DNA from: [Clostridium] aminophilum DSM 10710
Lineage (GTDB): Bacteria > Bacillota > Clostridia > Lachnospirales > Lachnospiraceae
Length of the DNA stretch: 64,000 nucleotides
Direction of reading: 5' to 3'
Assembly: GCF_000711825.1 (NCBI RefSeq)
Contig: NZ_JONJ01000001.1
Coordinates: forward strand, 310,001 to 374,000
Under the pieces are notes generated by a model. That model searched no databases and was not told the origin of the DNA. It worked only from the letters and a program-made list of their open reading frames with translations. The position numbers and the translations under genes were made by a program. Below, piece after piece: positions 7,861 to 16,137 of the stretch (the first letter of the stretch is position 1; each line of letters starts with the position of its first letter).

Positions 7861-8418
7861 TCACAGCTTCATATTCTTTTTTCCGGCACGGACACCGGTC
7901 TTGTAATAATCTTTTGATGCGGACTTATGTCCGGACTTTTTGTCCGCTTCGCAGACCTCAATGTGATCCGGCTGAAGCTTTGCCATCCGCATAATGCTCT
8001 GCGCATCCTCTCTCGTAAAGAAGAGGCGCTTCACACGGTCATCATTTCCTCTTTCCCGGAAATACAGAGCCACAAGCTTCGGATCATCGCGGTCTTCCCG
8101 GACCACCATATCGATGTCTTTCCACTCCAGTTTTTCATACCATGTCGTGATCCGCATCTGATAGAACGTCTCCACACCGCGCTCCGTCACAACCATATCC
8201 TTCTTCATCAGAAGAACCAGCATATACAGAAGCGCGAACAGGATGATCAGTCTGTACGGAGTCATCAGGCCGCCGACAACGAGAAAGCCGCACATCAGCC
8301 AACAGAGCGTTTTTGTCGATTCCTTTCTCGGCTTGATCTCCTGCGCGTGATATACCGGGCCGGTGGTCCCCGCCCACGGAAGTTCTTTCTTTACTCCTGG
8401 CAATGTCATAGCGTCCAT
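7861..8418 (-). CDS. Membrane protein with PH-like domain
   Basis: 185 residues. After a short cytosolic N-terminus comes a hydrophobic hairpin (LCWLMCGFLVVGGLMTPYRL and IILFALLYMLVLLMKKD), then a soluble domain with MVVTERGVETFYQMRITTWYEKLEWKDID. That pattern of strands and a tryptophan is seen in bacterial PH-like (YdbS/PH_2 type) domains. The C-terminus is rich in Lys and probably unstructured. The start at 8418 has an AAAGGA site, whereas an upstream GTG lacks one. It appears to be a single-gene unit between two terminators. Function is unknown, and the PH-like assignment rests on pattern only. Confidence 0.7.
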   Translation of the reverse strand: MDAMTLPGVKKELPWAGTTGPVYHAQEIKPRKESTKTLCWLMCGFLVVGGLMTPYRLIILFALLYMLVLLMKKDMVVTERGVETFYQMRITTWYEKLEWKDIDMVVREDRDDPKLVALYFRERGNDDRVKRLFFTREDAQSIMRMAKLQPDHIEVCEADKKSGHKSASKDYYKTGVRAGKKNMKL

Positions 8419-8455
8419 AATGTTCCTTTCCACTGATCTGAAGATATTCTTACTG

Positions 8456-8490
8456 AAAAAGGACAGCCGGGCTTTTCAGTCCGGCTGTCC
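8456..8490 (-). terminator. Rho-independent terminator of the NhaC-type gene
   Basis: The stem GGACAGCCGG / CCGGCTGTCC is followed on the minus strand by TTTTT and lies about 110 bases after the stop of the transporter gene. Confidence 0.8.
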
Positions 8491-8602
8491 GGATATCTCA
8501 CGATCAATTATACCATTTTCCGCAGATCTTTCACGGAAATTTTCAGCTGAAATGAAGTATCGCAGCGGTCTTCATGATCTTTTCCGGGATATTATCCCTG
8601 TT

Positions 8603-10162
8603 TTATGCAGCCGTGCCGCTCTTTGCGCCTACCGGAACCGGAGCCTTTCCTTCTGCTCTCAGTGCCTCAAGGTTCTTGATGGCAAGCTGACGAGCCTCCT
8701 CCGGGCATGCGCACGGAGTCTTCATGGTTGTCTTGCCGAGAACATTGGTGTAAGAACCATCTGCCCAGAAGATGTTTCTGCCGAGGTATGCTGTGATGGC
8801 AGCATAGATCGGGTTCAGAAGGTTAACAAATGCGAACGGGAAGTATACGAACGGATGAATTCCGAGTACACCCATCTGGTAAGCGCCGCAGCCGGTCCAC
8901 GGGAACATTACTGCCCACAGAGTACCGCAGTCTTCCAGAGTTCTGGAAAGCATGTTTCTTGCAAGGCCGAGCTCATCGTACTTGTCAACGTAGAGCGGAG
9001 CCGGAACGCCGATTCCGAGGAACTGGTCGCACATGGTTGCATCACAGAACAGGGAAGTAACCATGGTTGCAAGTACAACGGAACCAACGCTGTGGAGTTT
9101 GTGCTTCAGACCGCCGAACAGTGTGTTGACGCAGCCGCATCTCTCAAGTGCGCCGCCGTAAGCAACTGCGAGGAGAACCAGGTTGATGGTCCACATCTGG
9201 TGATCCATACCGCCTCTGGAAAGAAGCTTGTCTGCAAGCTCGTTTCCTGTCTCAAAAGTTACACCATAGTGAAGAGCATCAAAGATATCTGCGATTCCGG
9301 TCTTGCCCTGGAATACTGCTGCGAAGATAACGCCGCATACTACAGAGAGTGCAATGCCGACAAGGCCCGGCATCTTCAGAACGCAGGCAGCAATGATGAC
9401 GATGATCGGGATCAGAACTGCCGGATTGATGTTGAAGGACTCCGCGATTGCAGCCTGAAGACCCTTTGCGATGGTCGGATCATATCCGGAAGCATCGATG
9501 TTAAGGCCAAGGAACGCATATGCGATCAGGGCAATGATGAAAGTCGGCAGTGTGGTGGAAACCATCGCTGTTACGTGATCGAACAGGCCGGTCTCGGAAA
9601 CTGCTGCTGCAAGGTTTGTCGTATCAGAAAGCAGTGAGAACTTATCGCCGACATACGCGCCGGAGATGATCATTCCTGCAGTCAGAGCCGGGTTGATTCC
9701 AAGTCCTGCTCCGATTCCGAGGAATGCGATACCCATGGTTGCGGTACATGTCCAGGAAGATCCGCATGCAAGACCTACGATTGCGCAGAGAATGCAGCCA
9801 ATCGGCAGGAAGAGCTGCGGTGTCAGAAGATCCAGTCCATAGTAGATCAGGGCCGGAATAGTACCGGACATGATAAAGGATGCTACCAGGATACCTACCG
9901 TGCAGAGGATCAGAATTGCTTCCATAGAAGCGTTCAGACGATCCAGCATACCGGCAAGCATGTCTGAGAAGGAATGTCCGCAGATGCAGCCGATGATGCA
10001 GGCTACACAGATGGACACGATCAGCGGCATGTGAGCATCAGAATATCCGCTCTGTGCTACAAAGCCGTAGATCATCAGCGCCATCATGACAACGATCGGA
10101 ATCAGCGATTCGATGAAATTAGGCTGCCGAACTTTTTTTTCGGTGTTTCCAGTAGAACTCAT
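8603..10162 (-). CDS. NhaC family Na+/H+ antiporter-like transporter
   Basis: 519 residues from the ATG preceded by GGGGGA. It has the many helices and conserved turns of the NhaC family: GSSWTCTATMGIAFLGIGAG, SGAYVGDKFSLLSDTTNLA, and FCDATMCDQFLGIGVPAPLY. Members of this family include Na+/H+ antiporters and secondary carriers such as the malate/lactate antiporter MleN, so ion antiport alone should not be assumed. The gene lies directly downstream of hutH in the same direction, separated by a hairpin. It may supply histidine or export a product of histidine breakdown, which is inference from context. It sits in the cytoplasmic membrane. Confidence 0.88.
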   Translation of the reverse strand: MSSTGNTEKKVRQPNFIESLIPIVVMMALMIYGFVAQSGYSDAHMPLIVSICVACIIGCICGHSFSDMLAGMLDRLNASMEAILILCTVGILVASFIMSGTIPALIYYGLDLLTPQLFLPIGCILCAIVGLACGSSWTCTATMGIAFLGIGAGLGINPALTAGMIISGAYVGDKFSLLSDTTNLAAAVSETGLFDHVTAMVSTTLPTFIIALIAYAFLGLNIDASGYDPTIAKGLQAAIAESFNINPAVLIPIIVIIAACVLKMPGLVGIALSVVCGVIFAAVFQGKTGIADIFDALHYGVTFETGNELADKLLSRGGMDHQMWTINLVLLAVAYGGALERCGCVNTLFGGLKHKLHSVGSVVLATMVTSLFCDATMCDQFLGIGVPAPLYVDKYDELGLARNMLSRTLEDCGTLWAVMFPWTGCGAYQMGVLGIHPFVYFPFAFVNLLNPIYAAITAYLGRNIFWADGSYTNVLGKTTMKTPCACPEEARQLAIKNLEALRAEGKAPVPVGAKSGTAA

Positions 10163-10317
10163 AGTAAATCCCCCTTTAATATTATTGTGCGGTTTTGTCC
10201 GCATAATAGCAGAAAGAGATTCCTGCGCCCTCTCCTCCTTCTCACCATCGGAAGAAAAGACGTTTTCCTGCTACTAAGCTCCTTGTAAAATATTTCCCTT
10301 TTTCAACGTACATCAGT

Positions 10318-10349
10318 CAGTTTCCGCCGGCGTCTCCCGGCGGAAACTG
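10318..10349. terminator. Strong hairpin between hutH and the NhaC-type gene
   Basis: A perfect 13-bp stem (CAGTTTCCGCCGG / CCGGCGGAAACTG, six-base loop) follows the hutH stop by about 110 bases. The T-rich side is on the plus strand, so for hutH it may be only a partial stop or an RNA-stabilising stem before the transporter gene. Confidence 0.6.
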
Positions 10350-10459
10350 CATTTTTCAAAATGAACTGTTCATATCTCATGTTTTGCCGGAGTCCTGACC
10401 GCTGCCGCGGAATGCCTGGAACCCGTAAAACATTTTCGATCGATTCCCTCTTTACAGAA

Positions 10460-11992
10460 TTACAGCTCCAGCTCGCCGCCGATTGCCTTCTCTACTGCTG
10501 CGATGAGTTCGCCGTTCTCGATGATCTTCTCGCAGTAGTTGATGTCCTCGTAAAGCGGTCTGTCCTCGTCCAGAGTCGGAACGCATTTTCTTACCAGATC
10601 GTAAGCAGCCTGTGTTCCCTTACCAAGTCCTTTGTTTCCTCTGAGGTCGATACCCTGGCATGCAACCATGAGCTCCATTGCCAGAACTCTTCTTACGTTG
10701 CGTCCGATCTCGCCAGCCTGTCTTGCTGCGATGGTACCCATGGATACGTGATCCTCCTGGCCTGCGGAAGACGGGATGGAGTCAACGGATGCCGGATGAG
10801 CAAGAACCTTGTTCTCGGATACCAGTGCTGCTGCGGAGTACTGAACGATCATGAAACCGGAGCATACACCGCCGTGGTTTGTAAGGAATGCCGGAAGACC
10901 GGAGTATGCCGGGTTTACAAGACGCTCGATACGGCGCTCGGAAACATTTGCCAGCTCAGCCTGAGCGATCTTCAGGAAATCGAACGGAAGAGCCATCGGC
11001 TGACCGTGGAAGTTACCGCCGGAGATTCCTGCTCTGTCTTCCTGGAAGATGATCGGGTTATCGGTGACGGAGTTGATCTCGATATCAACATGCTCTTTTA
11101 CATATTCAACGGCATCCTTGGAAGCGCCGTGGATCTGCGGGCTGCAGCGGAGAGAGTAAGCATCCTGAACGCGGATCTCGCCCTGTCTTGTGGTGTTCTT
11201 ACTTCCCTCAAGCAGTCTTCTGAGGTTCTTTGCGGTTACTCTCTGGCCGTGATGCGGGCGAACTGCATGGCATCTGTCCTCCAGAGCATCCATAACACCG
11301 TTCTGTGCCTCGAAGCAGAGAGAATCTGCGATATCGGCAACCTTCAGGAGCTGCATAGCATCGTAAAGAGCAAGAGATCCGGCGGATGTCATTGCCTGTG
11401 TACCATTGTTCAGCGCAAGACCTTCCTTCGCGGAAAGCTCAACCGGTGTGATTCCGGCTTTCTTCATTGCCTCACCGCCGTCCATAAGCTCGCCGTTGTA
11501 GTAAGCTTTGCCGAGGCCGATCATTACCAGTACCATATGGGAAAGCGGCGCAAGGTCACCGGAAGCTCCGAGGGAACCCTTCTCCGGGATGAACGGTGTA
11601 ACGCCTTTATTCAACATGTCGATCATGGTCTGCAGGGTCTCCAGACGGATTCCGGAGAAGCCCTTGGACAGGTTGTTGATACGAAGGAGCATGATTCCTC
11701 TTGCGATGTCCTCTGCAAACGGATCACCTGCGCCAACCGCGTGAGTGATGATCAGGTTCTTCTGCAGCTGCTTGCACTCATCGGTGCTGATAACAACATC
11801 CGAGAACTTTCCGAATCCGGTTGTGATTCCGTATACAACCGCCTTCTCATCGACAAGATCATCCACGATCTTTCTGGAAGCGAGAACTGCTTTTGTGCTT
11901 TCCTCGGAAAGAACAACCTCTGCATGATTGCGGCAAACATCTACGATCTGATCAACAGTCAGGTCCTGACCTGTGATAACTACTTTAGACAT
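10460..11992 (-). CDS. hutH: Histidine ammonia-lyase
   Basis: 510 residues, the usual length for the family. The enzyme removes ammonia from histidine to give urocanate, the first step of the Hut pathway. The self-forming MIO cofactor triad Ala-Ser-Gly is at residues 143-145 within EKGSLGASGDLAPLSHM. The catalytic Tyr is in VYGITTGFGKF (about residue 54). The conserved blocks DNPIIFQEDRAGISGGNFHG and PSSAGQEDHVSMG are present. The start is fixed by TTAAAGGAGAAAATATC before the ATG. In-frame upstream sequence is untranslated leader. The gene is leftward, and its promoter (12155-12184) matches that of hutU. The large SARP-type regulator lies next upstream. Confidence 0.98.
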   Translation of the reverse strand: MSKVVITGQDLTVDQIVDVCRNHAEVVLSEESTKAVLASRKIVDDLVDEKAVVYGITTGFGKFSDVVISTDECKQLQKNLIITHAVGAGDPFAEDIARGIMLLRINNLSKGFSGIRLETLQTMIDMLNKGVTPFIPEKGSLGASGDLAPLSHMVLVMIGLGKAYYNGELMDGGEAMKKAGITPVELSAKEGLALNNGTQAMTSAGSLALYDAMQLLKVADIADSLCFEAQNGVMDALEDRCHAVRPHHGQRVTAKNLRRLLEGSKNTTRQGEIRVQDAYSLRCSPQIHGASKDAVEYVKEHVDIEINSVTDNPIIFQEDRAGISGGNFHGQPMALPFDFLKIAQAELANVSERRIERLVNPAYSGLPAFLTNHGGVCSGFMIVQYSAAALVSENKVLAHPASVDSIPSSAGQEDHVSMGTIAARQAGEIGRNVRRVLAMELMVACQGIDLRGNKGLGKGTQAAYDLVRKCVPTLDEDRPLYEDINYCEKIIENGELIAAVEKAIGGELEL

Positions 11993-12154
11993 GATATTTT
12001 CTCCTTTAATATTCTTACAGGTTTTCAAACCGCATTCCGTAACTTCGACCGCCGCCCCCTTTGCAGGCTCAAACTGATGATCTCCGGACGTTTGTCTGCA
12101 TCGGCAGTCAAATTTCTTTCGGTCTGTGGTTTCTTTGTGATTCCAACTGTAGTC
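11993..12154 (-). other. hutH 5' leader
   Basis: About 160 bases separate the predicted start of transcription from the hutH start codon. The leader contains GATGCAGAC (12094-12102, minus strand) and CCGAAAGAA, short motifs that also occur in the hutU leader. No complete riboswitch family is recognised. Confidence 0.4.
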
Positions 12155-12184
12155 ATTATACCTTATTTTCGTCAAAAAAACGTC
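12155..12184 (-). promoter_or_regulatory. hutH promoter with SARP-like direct repeat
   Basis: Read on the minus strand: GACG, seven bases (all T), GACG, nine bases, then TATAAT (12160-12155). The two GACG copies are 11 bases apart, one helical turn, and replace a normal -35 box. Known SARP activators bind direct repeats with this period that end about eight bases before the -10. The same layout is found before hutU. Confidence 0.7.
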
Positions 12185-12519
12185 CAAGAAGTACATCTGC
12201 GTCTGATAATTTTGTTTTATTTTTATTATTTTCAATTCAGTTTCGCACTGCATTATCACGTTGTCATGTTAAAGTGTTAAACATGGATATTTTAGCATGT
12301 TATCACGTTAATGTACACAACAAAAACAACGTGCAAAACTAACATAGCTTAGACTTATTGTCTCTATAATCAAGTGTCAAATCCACCGCCAAATGCCCTT
12401 CGAACGCACCGTAGCTCCCATTTTCCCAGCGAGTCGAAACACGCTTCGCGAATTTCGATCGTTTCACGGCAGTTATCAGGGTCTCACCGGGGGCGTGGGC
12501 TTTGGCAGGTTAGCCGCTC
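12185..12519. other. Gap upstream of the hutH promoter
   Basis: No gene is seen. The part near 12250-12315 is AT-rich and holds two copies of TTATCACGTT (about 12252 and 12301) and a loose inverted repeat CATGTTAAAGTGTTAAACATG-like element, which could be further regulatory sites. The remainder up to the terminator at 12520 shows nothing recognisable. Confidence 0.35.
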
Positions 12520-12562
12520 AAAAAAAACGAGGACAGGGTACCGTTTCCGACGCCCTGTCCTC
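12520..12562 (-). terminator. Rho-independent terminator of the SARP-type regulator gene
   Basis: The stem GAGGACAGGG / CCCTGTCCTC (14-base loop) is followed on the minus strand, after a C, by eight T residues. It lies about 90 bases after the stop codon, so transcription of the regulator should end before hutH. Confidence 0.88.
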
Positions 12563-12649
12563 TATGATCCGTCTGACGTTTCTTGCGCAGACCGGATCAT
12601 GTATTGTGTTTCTGATTCTGTATGATATCCGGTCTTGCCGTCCCGGCCG

Positions 12650-15490
12650 TTATCCGGCCGCATTCAGATGTTTCTCGACTTCCGCGAGGATCTCCGCCGT
12701 CAGCGGATTCCGGATCTTTGCCGCGATCTGACGGCCCTTCTCATAATGAATTCTCGCTTCATCCGTTTTTCCGAGCCGGATGCACGTCATTGCAAGATAG
12801 GCTTCGGTCCGTTCCAGTCCCCAGCGGTATCCGTTGTGCTCCAGGTCTTCTCTTGCACGGTCCAGATAAATGTATCCCTCCGTGTATTTTCCCTGATCGT
12901 ACTTCACCTGACCGATACCGGAATAAACCTGCGCCAGACCATTGGTCTTGACCGGTCCCTGTCCCATCTGAACCGCTTCATTATAATAGCGGAGCGCGTC
13001 ATAGTAGTTTCCCTGCTCCCGGCAGATCTCGCCGAGATAGTTGTAGCAGGCCGCAATGCTCGCGCTGTAACGTCCGCGGTTCTTCGGCTCCTGCCGGCTC
13101 TCCAGCGTCTTAAAGATATTCAGGGACTTTGTGAGCACCTCCGACGCAACGGAATAGTCCTGCTTCATCAGTCTCGTCCAGCCCTGAAGCCGCAGAAACG
13201 TCGCATATTCGTCCGTTTCTTCTTGTCCGATCATTGACAGGCCCTTCGCCACAAACTGTTCCGCCTTGTCAATGTCGCCGATCTGGATCCCATGGAAGAT
13301 CTGCTGCTTGTGGCACGCCAGAACCATGCCGCGGTCTCCGATCCGGTTTGCAAGCATGGTGCACGCCTCGATGTTCGCGATTCCGGAATCATATTCGCCC
13401 AGCGCAATATCATGTCTTCCCAGAATATAATTCATCTTCATCCGGATCCGGTTTACCTCCGGCGTATCCAGTGGGAGCCGGATGACATTTTCCGCCAGTT
13501 TCAGCATTTTCTCCGCTTCCGCCATGCTTCCGATGGTGTCGCCCATCTCCGACGCCTCGTTCTGGACAATCGGGAAATTCTCGTTTACCACCGTATAGAA
13601 TTCCTGGAGATACCGGATCTGATACTCGTAAGCCTTGACCTCATCATGACACATCCGGTAGTGGTACGCGATGATCGGCATCATTGCAAAGCTTTCTCCC
13701 CGCTGTTTCACATAGTATCCGGCGAGAATCCGGTGATAGGCCTGTGTCTTACCCGCACTCTGATGTTCATAAATGTAGTCTTTGATGATCCGGTGCACAA
13801 ATTTATAGTAGACGTTCCAGCCGACCAGCATCTCGGAAATCAGATGTTCTCGCTGCAGGTGGTCCAGAATCCGGATAATGCTGAGACGGTCCCGTCCGGC
13901 CAGCAAAAGCTCGAGCTCGTCGATCCGGATCTTTTCCGGGAAGACGGACATGCAGCCCAAAACTTCCCTCTCGTCCTCCGTAATGCTCGAGAGACGCGAT
14001 TTGATAACGACATTGATCTTCGGCGTCTTTTCCAGCGTGAAGCCTTTCCGGCTGATGATATCAATCATCTCCGTCAGGAAAAATGCGTTTCCCTCCGTCA
14101 GCTTCCAGATCTCCTGCCGTTTTTCCGGCTCATCTGCCAGCGACGGCAGTGCATTCCGGATGATCCGTTCCGTCTCCGCCTCCGTGAAACGTTCCAGTGT
14201 CATGAAGCGGACGCGGTCCTGCCGGACGAGTTCCTCCAGCTGCTGCATGACCTCCGATTCGTAGTTTCCGTCGTACGTGCAGATCACCTTCAGACGGTCC
14301 GGACTGACTGCGCAGACCAGCCGGACAAGAAGCCGATAGCTCGCCTCATCCATCCACTGGATCTCATCGAATGTCAGGAAAATCTGCTGATCCTCCGAGA
14401 TCTTCCGGAACAGTTCCAGCACTTTCTTTTCCGCGACCGCATACTGGAGTTTTCCGCTGCTCTCCCCGTTCAGCTCCATTTCCCGGAGAATATCATATTT
14501 TTCGCCGTCTCCCCGGTCCGTCTTATCCATCTGCTGGCTGATCTCCTGCATGATGTCGTTCCACGGACTGAGGAAGAAGTCCGCTCCCTGCCGGTAGCAG
14601 AGCGCCGACAGCGGCAGCATCCGCTTTCCTTCCGCCATCTTCCGGCAGTACTCCAGAAATGTCGATTTTCCGACGCCTTCCTCGCCTTCGATGACCGCGA
14701 CGTTCATCCGGTTCCCGTCATCCGAGTCCATCATGCCGCTGATCTCAAAGAGTTCCCGCTCTCTTCCGAAAAACTCCGCCGTCACACGGCCGGTCCCGCT
14801 TGCGACGTGTTCTTTCATATTAAATATGCGATGAAAGAGATCCTGTGTTTTCTGGGACGGTTCCGCCTCCATGTCCTTTTTCAGCATCCTGACAAGGTCA
14901 TAGTAAATGCGGATGGCCATATTGTAGCTTCCGTTGGCCGCATAGATGTTCATGAGTTCATAGTACAGATTCTCATCATACGGATCATTCTTGATCAGAA
15001 TGTCGCTGTATTTCTGCATCTTTGCCGTATCATGCTCCGCTGCCGCATCTTTCAGCCCTTTCCGCGCGCTGTCGGAAACCTTCGACGAAAGCGTCTCCCG
15101 CATCGAATCCACCCAGGACTCAAACTCATAACAGTTTTTAATAAAGAAATGATTCAAAAACAGATCTTCGCCTTTTCCCCGTGAATCCGAATCCAGATCC
15201 GTCCGGATCGTAAATTCCGGGTTCAGCGAAATGCCGGTATGTCCGGCCGTGATCAGAATCTCCGGATCGATCGCCCGTTTTACCTGATAAACCGCATCGC
15301 GAAGCTTCTTTTTTCCGTTTGTCTCATCCTCATCCCCCCAGAGAAGGCTGATTACTTCCTCCCTTGTCACGGATTTCCGGACGCAGAGATAGTAAAAGAA
15401 GCCTTCCGCCTTCCGGTAGGGAAATGTCACCTGCTTCCCGTCGCAGACGATTTCCGGATTACCGCATAATCTTACAGAGATTTCTTTCAA
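12650..15490 (-). CDS. SARP-like regulator with BTAD, AAA ATPase and TPR domains
   Basis: 946 residues. Residues 1-95 look like an OmpR-type winged helix as in SARP/AfsR proteins (FPYRKAEGFFYYLCVRKS, VISLLWGDEDE, KLRDAVYQVKRAI). About 110-220 fit the BTAD helical domain (ILIKNDPYDENLYYELMNIY, YYDLVRML). An AAA_16-type ATPase follows, with Walker A GEEGVGKST at 269-277 and Walker B IFLTFDE at 370-376. From about 600 to the end there are repeated TPR-type helices (LAQVYSGIGQVKYDQGKYTE is one). The frame opens with TTG, preceded by AGGAAGG at 12 bases. No in-frame ATG occurs before residue 130. It lies between hutH and hutU and is divergent from hutU, so it very probably activates the hut genes. 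The inducer is unknown. Confidence 0.88.
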   Translation of the reverse strand: MKEISVRLCGNPEIVCDGKQVTFPYRKAEGFFYYLCVRKSVTREEVISLLWGDEDETNGKKKLRDAVYQVKRAIDPEILITAGHTGISLNPEFTIRTDLDSDSRGKGEDLFLNHFFIKNCYEFESWVDSMRETLSSKVSDSARKGLKDAAAEHDTAKMQKYSDILIKNDPYDENLYYELMNIYAANGSYNMAIRIYYDLVRMLKKDMEAEPSQKTQDLFHRIFNMKEHVASGTGRVTAEFFGRERELFEISGMMDSDDGNRMNVAVIEGEEGVGKSTFLEYCRKMAEGKRMLPLSALCYRQGADFFLSPWNDIMQEISQQMDKTDRGDGEKYDILREMELNGESSGKLQYAVAEKKVLELFRKISEDQQIFLTFDEIQWMDEASYRLLVRLVCAVSPDRLKVICTYDGNYESEVMQQLEELVRQDRVRFMTLERFTEAETERIIRNALPSLADEPEKRQEIWKLTEGNAFFLTEMIDIISRKGFTLEKTPKINVVIKSRLSSITEDEREVLGCMSVFPEKIRIDELELLLAGRDRLSIIRILDHLQREHLISEMLVGWNVYYKFVHRIIKDYIYEHQSAGKTQAYHRILAGYYVKQRGESFAMMPIIAYHYRMCHDEVKAYEYQIRYLQEFYTVVNENFPIVQNEASEMGDTIGSMAEAEKMLKLAENVIRLPLDTPEVNRIRMKMNYILGRHDIALGEYDSGIANIEACTMLANRIGDRGMVLACHKQQIFHGIQIGDIDKAEQFVAKGLSMIGQEETDEYATFLRLQGWTRLMKQDYSVASEVLTKSLNIFKTLESRQEPKNRGRYSASIAACYNYLGEICREQGNYYDALRYYNEAVQMGQGPVKTNGLAQVYSGIGQVKYDQGKYTEGYIYLDRAREDLEHNGYRWGLERTEAYLAMTCIRLGKTDEARIHYEKGRQIAAKIRNPLTAEILAEVEKHLNAAG

Positions 15491-15510
15491 TGTTCCGTAT
15501 TTCCTTCCTG

Positions 15511-15530
15511 AATATGGGGTTCCCCATATT
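15511..15530. promoter_or_regulatory. 20-bp palindrome before the SARP-type gene
   Basis: AATATGGGG-TT-CCCCATATT is a perfect inverted repeat with nine-base arms, only 20 bases upstream of the TTG start codon. It may be an operator for repression of the regulator, or a leader hairpin that limits its translation. Confidence 0.55.
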
Positions 15531-15548
15531 TGTCCGGGCTGCGTCTTT

Positions 15549-15634
15549 GACGTTTTTCAGGTTCCTCATTCGAGTCATCCGACGTTTTTGACGTTTTACC
15601 CTTGTTTTCTATTCCTCAATCATCCTATTTGACG
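15549..15634 (+). promoter_or_regulatory. Cluster of GACG motifs in the hut intergenic region
   Basis: GACG occurs at 15549, 15581, 15590 and 15631, each followed by a run of T, much like the elements of the hutH and hutU promoters. None is followed by a TATAAT at the right place, and the spacing (9 bases for the middle pair) differs. They may be extra binding sites for the regulator, for example for autoregulation. Confidence 0.4.
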
Positions 15635-15889
15635 ATTTTTGCGATCATACTCCGGTACCCCCATACCGTCCTATGACCGCAAGTGTATTATGCCCGCAAA
15701 ACCGCCAATATCAGCTTTTTTCTTGGATATAATGCACAATTCCCATTATAGTTTGCCACACCTTCCCTGTCAAATTATTCGGGGACAGTTTAGGAATTGT
15801 TTATCTTCTATCCACTATTTCGATATTCTCATCATTATTTTCAGTCTTTTTGATAGTCTTATGTTTATTTTTCGTTTTGCTACAGAATA

Positions 15890-15919
15890 GACGTTTTTTG
15901 GACGGGTCATTTTTATAAT
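15890..15919 (+). promoter_or_regulatory. hutU promoter with SARP-like direct repeat
   Basis: GACG (15890), seven bases, GACG (15901), nine bases, TATAAT (15914-15919). Period and spacing are identical to the hutH promoter on the other strand. No good -35 hexamer is present, consistent with an activator-dependent promoter. Confidence 0.7.
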
Positions 15920-15925
15920 TGTCTT

Positions 15926-16137
15926 CAGAAAGTGAGATGCAGAGAGATCTCCGGTCTGCATCCGAGCATTTACCACTTCTTTCCGGATAACGGGAACCGC
16001 CCGGACGGCGAAGCTTCTCCGGTCCGAAAGAACCTTCGGCAAATGCTCCGACATTCGCCCATTTACCCTAATAGACGAATGAACCCCACAGAGAACATTA
16101 TGAATCCGTAAGGATAAAGAAAGGACAGTATATCGCT
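15926..16137 (+). other. Structured 5' leader of hutU
   Basis: About 210 bases lie between the predicted transcription start and the hutU start codon. Two perfect 8-bp stems are visible: GATGCAGA (15936-15943) with TCTGCATC (15955-15962), and GAGCATTT (15964-15971) with AAATGCTC (16041-16048), the latter closing a region that itself holds GC-rich pairings. This could be an attenuator or ligand-binding RNA. I do not recognise a known class. Confidence 0.45.

Noticed and set aside
7655-7864. A 69-codon Arg/Cys-rich frame
   Set aside because: It spans a clear terminator hairpin and lacks a ribosome site.
8363-9637. A 424-codon frame antisense to the NhaC-type gene
   Set aside because: Cys- and Ser-rich translation without domains, a shadow of the sense gene.
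10361-12280. A 639-codon frame antisense to hutH
   Set aside because: Covers hutH and its leader on the other strand, with no motif or ribosome site. HutH has the MIO triad and full length.
13292-15184. A 630-codon frame antisense to the SARP-type regulator
   Set aside because: Composition is typical of an antisense shadow and no domain is visible.
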